The notes under the pieces were generated by a model, which was not told the origin of the DNA, searched no databases, and worked only from the letters and a program-made list of their open reading frames with translations. From Gordonia sp. PDNC005 (GTDB lineage: Bacteria > Actinomycetota > Actinomycetes > Mycobacteriales > Mycobacteriaceae), in the NCBI RefSeq assembly GCF_016919385.1, contig NZ_CP070351.1, positions 1,674,001 to 1,738,000 on the forward strand: 64,000 nucleotides of DNA. The letters are read 5' to 3'. Positions 17,060 to 24,846 of the stretch are shown one piece after another. Position 1 is the stretch's first letter; each line of letters begins with the position of its first letter. Both the position numbers and the translations under genes were made by a program.

Positions 17060-17746
17060 ATGATTGAACTCGCCGCATTCGACATCGCAGGCACGACGGT
17101 CGACGACGGCGGCGCCGTGTACGAAGCGCTGCGCACGTGTGTCACCGAGTTGGGCGCAACCGTGTCCGATACGAACCTCTCTCATTGGATGGGCACCGAC
17201 AAGGTGACCGCGATCGAGAACCTGGCCCGTCTGGGGGGCGTCACCATCGGACGCGACGAGGCGCTCGGTGCGTTCGCCCGCTTCCAGGAACTCCTTGCCG
17301 AGCGCTACCGCGCCGATCCGCCGCGGGCGATCGCGGGAGTTGAAGAACTCATCGCCCGACTGCGTGGTGCGGGCGTGAAAGTCGCTCTGACCACCGGTTT
17401 CGACCGTGCTGTTGTCAACCCGCTGTTGGCGTCGCTCGGCTGGTCACAGGGGCGCGGCGACGGTGTTGTGCTCGACGCCGTCATCACGACGGACGATGTG
17501 CCCGCCGGACGCCCGGCTCCGTACATGATCTTCCGCGCCATGGAGGCCACCGGCGTGGTCTCGGTGGCCTCGGTTCTCGCGGCGGGCGACACCGCAGTCG
17601 ACGTCCAGGCCGCCAATAACGCCGGGGCGATCTCCGTCGGAGTGCTGACCGGTCAGACGCCTGCCGAAGTGCTCGAGGGGAACGGCGCCGACCACGTGGT
17701 GGAAAGCGTCGTGCGAGTTGCCACTCTGCCCGGCGTCCTCGACTGA
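17060..17746 (+). CDS. Phosphonatase-like HAD hydrolase (PhnX-like, TIGR03351 type)
   Basis: A 228-residue HAD enzyme expected to cleave the C-P bond of phosphonoacetaldehyde or a close relative. The nucleophile motif is DIAGTTVDDG (Asp8) with the AGT pattern of phosphonatases instead of DxDxT. The cap holds WMGTDK, and Lys48 aligns with the Schiff-base lysine of PhnX (MGxxK). TTGFDR supplies motif II, and DVPAGRPAP has Arg where most HAD enzymes have Lys. AAGDTAVDVQAANNAG gives the acidic motif. ATG 17060 has GAGGAGAC upstream. It belongs to the close relatives of PhnX rather than PhnX proper, so the exact substrate is open. Confidence 0.88.
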   Translation: MIELAAFDIAGTTVDDGGAVYEALRTCVTELGATVSDTNLSHWMGTDKVTAIENLARLGGVTIGRDEALGAFARFQELLAERYRADPPRAIAGVEELIARLRGAGVKVALTTGFDRAVVNPLLASLGWSQGRGDGVVLDAVITTDDVPAGRPAPYMIFRAMEATGVVSVASVLAAGDTAVDVQAANNAGAISVGVLTGQTPAEVLEGNGADHVVESVVRVATLPGVLD

Positions 17747-17787
17747 CGGCCGCCTCCGCCTGGGCGGTCGCGGTCTCGTGAAGCCTC

Positions 17788-17864
17788 GCGAGACGATCAG
17801 TGTTGACACTGCTTACATTGAGCCCTACTCTCTGTGTTAGCAGTGTAAACATAGATCGTCTCGC
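17788..17864. repeat. 77-bp imperfect inverted repeat enclosing a promoter
   Basis: Arms 17788-17817 and 17835-17864 match at about 26 of 30 positions around a 17-bp centre. The outer 11 bp (GCGAGACGATC) are perfect. The inner 17-mers TGTTGACACTGCTTACA and the complement of 17835-17851 agree at 15 of 17 positions, and each is itself a pseudo-palindrome of form TGTTNNCA-N-TGNNAACA. This looks like two operator copies bracketing a promoter; the arms could also fold as RNA. Confidence 0.75.
17803..17831 (+). promoter_or_regulatory. Promoter of the acetoacetate decarboxylase-like operon
   Basis: -35 TTGACA (17803-17808), a 17-bp spacer and -10 TACTCT (17826-17831): a near-consensus housekeeping promoter. 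The predicted start, near 17838, falls inside the second operator copy, so a bound repressor would block both the -35 and the start site. Confidence 0.65.
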
Positions 17865-17876
17865 AAGGAGCTCACC

Positions 17877-18791
17877 ATGCCGTCCACCGCCCAGAAGACC
17901 GTTGACGTTGAACTCGGACAGCGTGTCGTGTCCGTCCCGGAGGGCGGTCTGTTCGACCGCTTCCGCATGCAGACCGACCTCGACGAGGTGTCGAAGGACC
18001 CACGCGTGCAGTCCGTCGAATTCTTCCGTCGGCTTCGCAAGACGCGAGTCGAGTCGCCGATCGGCGAGACGCACACCCCGAACTTCTACTACGCGATGTC
18101 GTCGGCGCGGCTGACGATGCTCGCCCCGACGTCGGCCATCCGCAAGCGCATTCCCGCGGAACTCGAGCCGCTCGAAGTACTTCCCGGACTCGGCATCGCC
18201 TCGGTCATGTTCTTCCGCTACGACGTCTGCGACATCGACTTCTACACCGAGGCCGCCGTCGGAGTCGCCGTCCGCCCCGCACGCCACGGCGGGCCCGGCG
18301 TGCTCGACCTCACCACCGCTCTCGTCGACGACCATCTGCACTCCTACGTTCTGTCGCTGCCTGTCAACACCGACATCGCGCAGGTTCGAGGCCATGACGG
18401 TTACGGATTCCCGAAGTGGGTCACCGACCTCGACGTCGACATCGACGCGACGCGCACCACAGCACGGATCGCGAACGCCGACGGGGGAGTCGACCTCGCA
18501 TTCACCGCGCCGACACCGCGCCAGAAGGTTTTCCCTACCGGTGACAACGTCTCCAGCCTCACCTCGTACACCCGCCTCGAGGGTGTGTGGCAGTCGACGC
18601 TCAATCAGACGAACGTCCTCGCGACCGGATCGTCGTTGTTCCCGCGCGGCACCGACCTGACTCTCGGCGACGGACGCATGTCCGACGACCTCCGTTCGCT
18701 CAAGCCGATCCGCACCATCCGGCTCGACGTCACCACCAAGGCGCAGGCGGCGCTGCACATGCCCGTTCCGGTCTCCGTTCCGACAATCTGA
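17877..18791 (+). CDS. Acetoacetate decarboxylase (ADC) family protein
   Basis: A 304-residue protein with the ADC fold. The family hallmark is DGYGFPKWVTDLDV around residue 175, where the Lys corresponds to the Schiff-base lysine region of ADC; upstream strands include VLPGLGIASVMFFRYDVCDIDFYTE. Many ADC-like proteins are not decarboxylases but aldolase-dehydratases or of unknown activity, so the substrate is open. ATG 17877 has AAGGAG six bases upstream. It is the first gene of a four-gene operon with an aldehyde dehydrogenase, a quinone oxidoreductase and a saccharopine dehydrogenase-like protein, under the 77-bp inverted repeat. Confidence 0.82.
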   Translation: MPSTAQKTVDVELGQRVVSVPEGGLFDRFRMQTDLDEVSKDPRVQSVEFFRRLRKTRVESPIGETHTPNFYYAMSSARLTMLAPTSAIRKRIPAELEPLEVLPGLGIASVMFFRYDVCDIDFYTEAAVGVAVRPARHGGPGVLDLTTALVDDHLHSYVLSLPVNTDIAQVRGHDGYGFPKWVTDLDVDIDATRTTARIANADGGVDLAFTAPTPRQKVFPTGDNVSSLTSYTRLEGVWQSTLNQTNVLATGSSLFPRGTDLTLGDGRMSDDLRSLKPIRTIRLDVTTKAQAALHMPVPVSVPTI

Positions 18792-18809
18792 CAAGCGAAG
18801 AAGCACACA

Positions 18810-20399
18810 ATGACAATCACCGCACAACATGAGTCCGTCGACACCCGTCTCCCGGCGTCGATCAGCGCCGATCTGGTGACCAGGCTCGCTTCCCTGATAG
18901 CGGCGTCTGCCGACGCCGACCGGGTCGTCACCAGTGCTCCGTACACAGGAGAAAGGCTCGCCGACCTCCCGGTGTCCACACCTGCGGACGTCGAGGCCGC
19001 GTACAGGACCGCGCGCGACGCCCAACGCGCGTGGTCTCAGACGCCGATCCGCGAGCGAGCCGCCGTCCTGCTGCGTTTCCACGACCTCGTCCTTCGCCGC
19101 CAGAACCAAGGTCTCGACCTGATGCAGGCGGAGAATGGCAAGACCCGGCGCGACGCCTTCCTCGAGATCAGCGACACCGCGATCACTTCTCGCTACTACG
19201 CGCGGACCGCAGCCAAGGCACTGGCGCCGCAACGCCGGGGCGGTGCGATCCCGTTCCTGACCCACACCACCGAACTCCACCATCCCAAAGGCGTCGTCGC
19301 GATCGTCTCGCCGTGGAACTATCCGTTGTCGATGGCGGCGGGCGACGCGATCGCCGCGCTGATGGCGGGCAACGCAGTCGTCCAGAAACCCGACACCCAG
19401 ACCGCGTTGACCGCCCTGTGGGCACTCGACCTCATGCGCGAAGCAGGGCTGCCCGACGGAGTCTGGCAGATGGTCGTCGGACGCGGCAGTTCGATCGGCG
19501 ACCAATTGATGGCGGGCGCCGACTACATGATGTTCACCGGATCCACGGCCACCGGTCGACAGATCGCCGCAGACGCGGGACGACGCCTCATCGGTGCGTC
19601 TCTTGAGCTCGGCGGCAAGAACCCGATGCTCGTCCTCGACGACGCGGACCTGGACAAGGCGGCCGCCGGAGCGATCAACGCCGCGTTCCCGTCGACCGGG
19701 CAGCTCTGCGTCTCCATTGAGCGGATCTATGTGGCGGAATCGGTGCGCGATGAATTCGTCGAGAAGTTCGTCGCCAAGACTCGAGCGCTCACCATCGGCG
19801 CGGCGTACGACTACAGCATCGACGTCGGCAGCCTGACCAGCGCATCACAACTCGCCACAGTGACCGAGCACGTCGACGACGCTGTCGCCAAGGGCGCAAC
19901 CGTTCTCGCCGGCGGACGCGCCCGACCCGACCTCGGGCCGCTCTTCTACGAGCCGACGATCCTGACCGACGTCACCGAGGACATGACGCTGTTCGCGCAC
20001 GAGACGTTCGGCCCCGTTGTCGCCGTCCACACCTTCAGCGACCTCGACGACGCTGTGGCCGAGGCGAACGACTCCCAGTACGGCCTCAACTCGAGCGTCT
20101 GGACACGCGACGGCGCAAAGGGCCGCGCCGTCGCGGCCAGGCTCCACACCGGGACAGTCAACGTGAACGAGGCGTTCGCCGCTGCGTGGGGCAGCATCGA
20201 CGCGCCGATGGGCGGCATGGGCGAATCCGGCGTAGGGCGTCGACACGGACGCGACGGAATCCTCAAATACACCGAGGCGCAGACCGTCGCCCATCAGCGC
20301 GGCGTCGGATTCACTCCGCCCTCGTTCATCCCGTGGCGGGTATGGGCTCCGACGCTCGGGGCCGCTCTGCGCGCCTGGCGCCTGACCGGCCTCCGCTGA
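18810..20399 (+). CDS. Succinate-semialdehyde dehydrogenase-like aldehyde dehydrogenase (GabD2 type)
   Basis: A 529-residue NAD(P)-dependent aldehyde dehydrogenase. Landmarks are the cofactor-binding VSPWNYPLSM, FTGSTATGR, the general base Glu266 in LELGGKN, and catalytic Cys300 in STGQLCVS. Length and N-terminal extension resemble mycobacterial GabD2 (Rv1731). The C-terminal 30 residues (FTPPSFIPWRVWAPTLGAALRAW) are hydrophobic and extend past the usual ALDH end. It sits 18 nt after the ADC-like gene, so it probably oxidises an aldehyde made in this pathway; succinate semialdehyde is only the nearest family label. Confidence 0.88.
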   Translation: MTITAQHESVDTRLPASISADLVTRLASLIAASADADRVVTSAPYTGERLADLPVSTPADVEAAYRTARDAQRAWSQTPIRERAAVLLRFHDLVLRRQNQGLDLMQAENGKTRRDAFLEISDTAITSRYYARTAAKALAPQRRGGAIPFLTHTTELHHPKGVVAIVSPWNYPLSMAAGDAIAALMAGNAVVQKPDTQTALTALWALDLMREAGLPDGVWQMVVGRGSSIGDQLMAGADYMMFTGSTATGRQIAADAGRRLIGASLELGGKNPMLVLDDADLDKAAAGAINAAFPSTGQLCVSIERIYVAESVRDEFVEKFVAKTRALTIGAAYDYSIDVGSLTSASQLATVTEHVDDAVAKGATVLAGGRARPDLGPLFYEPTILTDVTEDMTLFAHETFGPVVAVHTFSDLDDAVAEANDSQYGLNSSVWTRDGAKGRAVAARLHTGTVNVNEAFAAAWGSIDAPMGGMGESGVGRRHGRDGILKYTEAQTVAHQRGVGFTPPSFIPWRVWAPTLGAALRAWRLTGLR

Positions 20400-20428
20400 A
20401 CACCGACACGAAATCGAAAGGAACTGAC

Positions 20429-21424
20429 ATGATCGTCCCCGACACCATGGACGCGATCGTCGTCGACGACGACAAGAACCTTGTCGTCGACGTAGTACCC
20501 ACACCCACTCCGGCGGCCGGCGAGGTGCTCGTCCGGGTCGCTGCGGCAGGCGTGAACCGGGCCGACCTCATGCAACGCCAGGGGCTGTACCCGCCGCCTC
20601 CCGGCATCACCGACATCATGGGCATGGAGGTGTCCGGCATCGTCGTCGCGCTCGGCGACGGCGTGGACGGTCCCGCGGTGGGCGCGCAGGTCTGTGCACT
20701 CATCGCGGGCGGTGGGTACGCCGAGTACGTGGTGGTTCCGGCTGGACAGCTGCTCCCGGTGCCGACCGGTGTGTCGCTGATCGATGCGGCGGCACTGCCC
20801 GAGGTCGCCAGCACCGTGTGGTCGACGATCGTGATGGATGCGGGGCTCACCGCAGGGGAGACCGTCCTGATCCACGGCGGCGGCAGCGGCATCGGAACCC
20901 ACGCCATCCAGGTCGCGAAGGCACTCGGCGCCACCGTCGCCGTGACAGTCGGATCAGCGGACAAGGGGGAGCGCTGCCGCGAACTCGGCGCCGACATCGT
21001 GATCAACTACCGAGAGCAGGACTTCGCCGCCGAACTCGCCGGTCGTGCCGACGTCATTCTCGACATCATGGGCGGCAGCTATCTCTCGCGCAACGTCGAG
21101 GCACTCGCCGTCGGTGGCCGACTGGTGGTCATCGGCATGCAGGGCGGCTTCGTCGGTGAAGTGAACGTCGGGGCCCTCATCGGCAAACGCGCGCGCATCA
21201 TCGGACTCAACGTCCGCAACCGCCCGCTCGACGGACCCGGGTCGAAGGCGGAGATCGTCGCCGCCGTGACAGCAGACGAGTGGCCGATCGTCGAACAAGG
21301 ACTGATCCGACCGATTGTGTCGGCGAGACTTCCGCTGGCCGAGGCCGAACGTGCTCACGGGCTTCTCGACTCGCCCGACTCCGTCGGCAAGGTCCTTCTG
21401 CTTCCGAACCGGGACCTCACGTGA
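20429..21424 (+). CDS. Zinc-type or quinone oxidoreductase, MDR superfamily
   Basis: A 331-residue NADPH-dependent medium-chain reductase. It has the quinone-oxidoreductase signature (VAAAGVNRADLMQRQGLYPPPPG, MGMEVSGIVVALGDG) and a Rossmann motif ILIHGGGSGIGTHAIQVAK-like stretch near residue 145. It lacks the structural-zinc cysteine cluster of alcohol dehydrogenases, so it is a zinc-independent quinone oxidoreductase/enoyl reductase type. ATG 20429 has GAAAGGAA upstream. It is third in the operon and overlaps the next gene by four bases. Confidence 0.9.
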   Translation: MIVPDTMDAIVVDDDKNLVVDVVPTPTPAAGEVLVRVAAAGVNRADLMQRQGLYPPPPGITDIMGMEVSGIVVALGDGVDGPAVGAQVCALIAGGGYAEYVVVPAGQLLPVPTGVSLIDAAALPEVASTVWSTIVMDAGLTAGETVLIHGGGSGIGTHAIQVAKALGATVAVTVGSADKGERCRELGADIVINYREQDFAAELAGRADVILDIMGGSYLSRNVEALAVGGRLVVIGMQGGFVGEVNVGALIGKRARIIGLNVRNRPLDGPGSKAEIVAAVTADEWPIVEQGLIRPIVSARLPLAEAERAHGLLDSPDSVGKVLLLPNRDLT

Positions 21425-22521
21425 CCGGCCGCATAGTCGTCTTCGGTGCAACGGGCTACGCGGGTGGACTCGCAGTCGAATCACTGGTCCGGCGTGGGGA
21501 GCGTCCAGTCCTCGCCGGGCGGTCGTCGGACAAACTGGCCACGTTCGCGGAACGGCTCGGCGGTCTCGAGTATCGCGTCGCCGACGTCGCGCAGCCGGCG
21601 AGTGTCCGTGCGCTTGTGGAAGCCGGCGACGTGATGGTGACTGGAGTCGGGCCGTTCGAACGAGTCGGCTGGGTGGCGGCCGAGGCCGCCGTCGACGCGG
21701 GGGCGCATTACGTCGACTCGACGGGTGAGATCGGCTTCGTCCGTCAACTCGTCAGCAGTCACGACACGATCGCCCGCGACAGAGGTGCCGTCATGCTGCC
21801 CGCGTTCGGCTACGACTACGTCCCGGGTGTCCTGGCCGGCCACCTGGCCGCGCGTGAGGCGGGCGACCAGGCGACATCGATCGACGTCGGCTACTTCGCG
21901 ACCGGACCGCTCCGGCGCGGCCTGAGTCAGGGAACGCGTAAAACGCTCGCGGACGGCCTCACGCTCCCGGTGACGGTGTTCGCCGACGGTCGGCACGCCG
22001 ACCGCAGAGCGGCGTCCGACGTCGTCGTGTTCCCCGTACAGGGCGCCAGGCGCCGCGCGATACTCGCGTCCGGGACAGAAGTGCTTCAACTTCCCGAGGC
22101 TCACCCGCACCTGCGGAACGTCCGGGTCTTCAACGGCTGGTTCCCGAGTCTCGCTCGTCCGATGCAGGCCGCGTCGTTCGCTGCAGCGATGTCCGCCCGG
22201 TCGGCTGCCGGGCGTCGCGTGCTGTCCGGCGTCCTGTCGCGCACGTCTGGTCCCGCAGGCGGACCAGACGAGACCGAACGCGCCAAGGTGAGGGGACTCG
22301 CCGTAGCGGTGGCCCGCGACGACACGGGACGCGTCCTCAGCGAAGTGGAGGTCGACGGACCGTCGCCGTACAGCGTCACCGCGGAACTGATGGCCGTCGC
22401 CGCGCAGCGTCTCGCGCGCGGACTGGGGCGGAGTCCGGGAGTCGTCGGTCCGGTCGACGGTCTCGGTGAGGACGGCTTCACGTCCCTCTGCGACGAGGTC
22501 GGACTCCGCCGCGTTCGGTGA
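21421..22521 (+). CDS. Saccharopine dehydrogenase-like NAD(P)-binding protein (trans-acting enoyl reductase family)
   Basis: A 366-residue protein with an N-terminal Rossmann fold (RIVVFGATGYAGGLAVESL, VLAGRSSDKL). The DSTGEIGFVRQL and MLPAFGYDYVPGVLAG segments are typical of the family that includes the mycobacterial trans-acting enoyl reductase Rv2953; other members are simple lyases or dehydrogenases. GTG 21421 overlaps the previous stop (GTGA), placing it last in the operon. A strong palindrome follows. Together with the enoyl-reductase-like third gene it suggests reduction of an unsaturated or keto substrate (inference). Confidence 0.85.
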   Translation: MTGRIVVFGATGYAGGLAVESLVRRGERPVLAGRSSDKLATFAERLGGLEYRVADVAQPASVRALVEAGDVMVTGVGPFERVGWVAAEAAVDAGAHYVDSTGEIGFVRQLVSSHDTIARDRGAVMLPAFGYDYVPGVLAGHLAAREAGDQATSIDVGYFATGPLRRGLSQGTRKTLADGLTLPVTVFADGRHADRRAASDVVVFPVQGARRRAILASGTEVLQLPEAHPHLRNVRVFNGWFPSLARPMQAASFAAAMSARSAAGRRVLSGVLSRTSGPAGGPDETERAKVRGLAVAVARDDTGRVLSEVEVDGPSPYSVTAELMAVAAQRLARGLGRSPGVVGPVDGLGEDGFTSLCDEVGLRRVR

Positions 22522-22529
22522 GGTGACAC

Positions 22530-22575
22530 CAACGACTCAGGCCCTTCATCAATTGATGAAGGGCCTGAGTCGTTG
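22530..22575. terminator. 46-bp perfect palindrome, bidirectional terminator
   Basis: Two 23-bp arms (22530-22552 and 22553-22575) are exact complements and begin CAACGACTCAGGCCC. As RNA this folds into a stem of about 21 bp with a 4-nt loop. It separates the forward operon from the reverse tRNA-Leu gene and can serve both. No T-run follows on the forward strand. Confidence 0.85.
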
Positions 22576-22580
22576 AAGAG

Positions 22581-22666
22581 TGTCCGAGGGGGGACTTGAA
22601 CCCCCACGTCCGTTAATAGGACACTAGCACCTCAAGCTAGCGCGTCTGCCATTCCGCCACTCGGAC
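22581..22666 (-). tRNA. tRNA-Leu(GAG)
   Basis: Read on the reverse strand: a 7-bp acceptor stem GTCCGAG/CTCGGAC, anticodon arm CTAGC-TTGAGGT-GCTAG with anticodon GAG (codons CUC/CUU), a long variable arm typical of tRNA-Leu, and T-arm GGGGGTTCAAGTCCCCC. Total 86 nt with discriminator A; CCA is not encoded. The 46-bp palindrome lies just beyond the 3' end. Confidence 0.96.
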
Positions 22667-22762
22667 TCGTTCAGGTATGAAATTGTCGCGCTCGCTTTCG
22701 CTTGCGCCGCATAACCATAACCAAGGTTGCCGTGAGATCCCAAATCCCCTAGTAATGGGGGT

Positions 22763-24094
22763 GTGACGACCCCTCAAGCAACTGAAGAAGTAGTCGATCT
22801 CGTCAGCCGCCTCATCCAGTTCGACACATCGAACACAGGAGTGCCGGAGACGACCGTCGGCGAAGCCGAATGCGCCCGCTGGGTGGAGCAGCAACTCCAG
22901 GAGGTGGGCTACGAGACGGAGTACATCGAGTCGGGCATGCCCGGTCGCGGAAACGTCTTCGCTCGGCTCGCAGGCTCCGACTCGAGTCGCGGAGCGCTGC
23001 TCGTCCACGTCCACCTCGATGTGGTTCCGGCCCAGGCCGAGGACTGGAGCGTCCACCCGTTCTCCGGCGCGATCCGCGACGGCTACGTCTGGGGACGCGG
23101 CGCCGTCGACATGAAGGACATGGCCGGCATGGTGCTGGCCCTGGCCCGTCAATTCAAACGAGACGGCACGGTGCCGCCGCGTGACATCGTGTTCGCTTTC
23201 CTCGCCGATGAGGAGGCAGGCGGCACCTGGGGCTCGCACTGGCTCGTCGAGAACCGACCCGACCTGTTCGACGGAATCACCGAAGCAGTGGGCGAGGTCG
23301 GTGGCTTCTCACTCACCGTCGATCGCCCAGACGGAACCGTGCGTCGGCTGTACCTCGTCGAAACGGCCGAGAAAGGCCTGTCATGGATGCGGCTCACCTG
23401 TGATGCGACTGCCGGCCACGGATCGTTCCTTCACTCGGACAACGCCGTCACGGAGATCGCGTCCGCCGTGGCGCGCATCGGCGCCCACCGATTCCCCCTC
23501 GTGATGACCGAGTCGGTGTCGGAGTTCCTGAAAGCCCTGTCGGAGGAGACGGGCCTCGACTTCAGTCCGGAGACCCCCGATCTGGAGACAGCGCTTTTCA
23601 AGATCGGCAATATCGCGCGCATCATCGGCGCCACACTGCGCGACACCGCGAACCCCACCATGCTGTCGGCGGGCTACAAGGCCAACGTGATCCCGCAGCA
23701 GGCGGAGGCCGTCATCGACTGCCGTGTGCTCCCGGGCAGGCAGAAGGAGTTCGAGGCGACCATCGACGAGCTCATCGGCCCGAACGTCAAGCGGGAGTGG
23801 ATCACGCATCTCGACGCGTACGAGACCACGTTCGACGGGCATCTCGTCGACGCGATGAACGACGCCGTCGTGGCGCACGACGCAGACGGTCGCACCGTGC
23901 CCTACATGCTGTCCGGCGGCACCGACGCCAAGGCGTTCGCCAAGCTGGGCATCCGGTGCTTCGGATTCGCGCCGTTGCAGCTTCCACCGGACCTCGACTT
24001 CGCCGCCCTGTTCCACGGAGTCGACGAACGCGTCCCGGTAGACTCGATCCTGTTCGGCACCAAGGTTCTTGAGCACTTCCTGCGTCACAGCTGA
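22763..24094 (+). CDS. M20/M25/M40 family metallopeptidase
   Basis: A 443-residue zinc-dependent aminoacylase/dipeptidase-like hydrolase. Metal ligands are visible in [13 protein letters not shown] (His, catalytic Asp), [10 protein letters not shown] (bridging Asp) and FLADEEAGG (catalytic Glu pair), with a later His in GHGSFLHSD and one in [12 protein letters not shown] dimerisation domain lies between. It is collinear with Rv2141c and points toward the YbhB gene as in M. tuberculosis, inverted as a block. GTG 22763 is chosen because it starts directly before the conserved helix [15 protein letters not shown]. The natural substrate is unknown. Confidence 0.92.
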   Translation: MTTPQATEEVVDLVSRLIQFDTSNTGVPETTVGEAECARWVEQQLQEVGYETEYIESGMPGRGNVFARLAGSDSSRGALLVHVHLDVVPAQAEDWSVHPFSGAIRDGYVWGRGAVDMKDMAGMVLALARQFKRDGTVPPRDIVFAFLADEEAGGTWGSHWLVENRPDLFDGITEAVGEVGGFSLTVDRPDGTVRRLYLVETAEKGLSWMRLTCDATAGHGSFLHSDNAVTEIASAVARIGAHRFPLVMTESVSEFLKALSEETGLDFSPETPDLETALFKIGNIARIIGATLRDTANPTMLSAGYKANVIPQQAEAVIDCRVLPGRQKEFEATIDELIGPNVKREWITHLDAYETTFDGHLVDAMNDAVVAHDADGRTVPYMLSGGTDAKAFAKLGIRCFGFAPLQLPPDLDFAALFHGVDERVPVDSILFGTKVLEHFLRHS

Positions 24095-24116
24095 CGTGGG
24101 TGAGAAGGAGACGCTA

Positions 24117-24659
24117 GTGACCGCATTCGACCCGTATTCGGTGCTTCCGACGCTGCCGGAGATCTCCGTGACGTCAACGGACTTCGCCGACGGCGACACA
24201 CTTCCGACACCACAGGCGTCCGCGATCTTCGGCGCCGGGGGCGAGGACGTGTCCCCGCAACTGAGCTGGTCCGGATTTCCCGCGGAGACCAAGAGTTTTG
24301 TCGTGACCTGCTTCGATCCAGACGCACCCACCGCGTCCGGATTCTGGCACTGGGCGGTCGCCGACATTCCGGCAACGGTGACGTCGTTGCCGACCAATGC
24401 GGGGGCTCCGGGCTCCGCCGACCTGCCGTCGGCGGCGGTCACACTGCGCAACGACGCGGGTCTGGCACAGTTCGTCGGGGCGGGGCCGCCTCCCGGACAC
24501 GGACCGCATCGCTACTTCTTCGTGGTGCACGCCGTCGACGTGGAGTCGCTGGGCCTTCCGGACGGCGCATCGCCCGCGTTCCTCGGCTTCAACCTGTTCT
24601 CGCGCGCGATCGCCCGCGGACCCCTCACCGGCGTGTTTGAACTGCCCAGCGAGGAGTGA
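24117..24659 (+). CDS. YbhB/YbcL family (PEBP, Raf-kinase-inhibitor-like) protein
   Basis: A 180-residue PEBP-fold protein. The ligand-binding motifs are [23 protein letters not shown] and [21 protein letters not shown], the classic DPDAP...HW and GHGxHRY patterns. Homologue by position of Rv2140c. Function in bacteria is not firmly established. GTG 24117 has GAAGGAG seven bases upstream, which outranks the earlier in-frame start at 24069 inside the peptidase gene. It follows the M20 peptidase by 22 nt. Confidence 0.93.
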   Translation: MTAFDPYSVLPTLPEISVTSTDFADGDTLPTPQASAIFGAGGEDVSPQLSWSGFPAETKSFVVTCFDPDAPTASGFWHWAVADIPATVTSLPTNAGAPGSADLPSAAVTLRNDAGLAQFVGAGPPPGHGPHRYFFVVHAVDVESLGLPDGASPAFLGFNLFSRAIARGPLTGVFELPSEE

Positions 24660-24677
24660 TTGACTCGCCGCAGCCCT

Positions 24678-24836
24678 CTGCTCGTTGCAGCGAACGAGGA
24701 CGTCCTACTGCTCGTTGAGCGAACGAAGTGAGTCGAAGCGTCTGGTCGATCACGCATTCGTGGGTCGGCGAGGGAACTTTCGACTCACTTCGTTCGCTCA
24801 AGGAGCAGGGGAAGCGTTCGCTGCTCAACGAGCGGG
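24678..24836. repeat. Nested palindromic repeat cluster between convergent genes
   Basis: Main arms 24715-24737 and 24779-24801 are exact 23-bp complements, extendable to 30 bp (24708-24737/24779-24808) with one mismatch. A shorter related pair flanks them: CTGCTCGTTGCAGCGAACG (24678-24696) and the complement of 24816-24836, which carries a 2-nt insertion. The unit TTCGACTCACTTCGTTCGCT resembles dispersed palindromic repeats found between genes in Gordonia-like genomes. It lies between convergent YbhB and pyrD genes and may also terminate transcription. Confidence 0.75.
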
Positions 24837-24846
24837 ATGCGGTCGG

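Noticed and set aside
17484..19505. Reverse-strand open frame of about 673 codons opposite the ADC-like and aldehyde dehydrogenase genes
   Set aside because: It crosses the promoter and inverted repeat at 17788-17864 and two well-supported forward genes; composition is that of a shadow frame.
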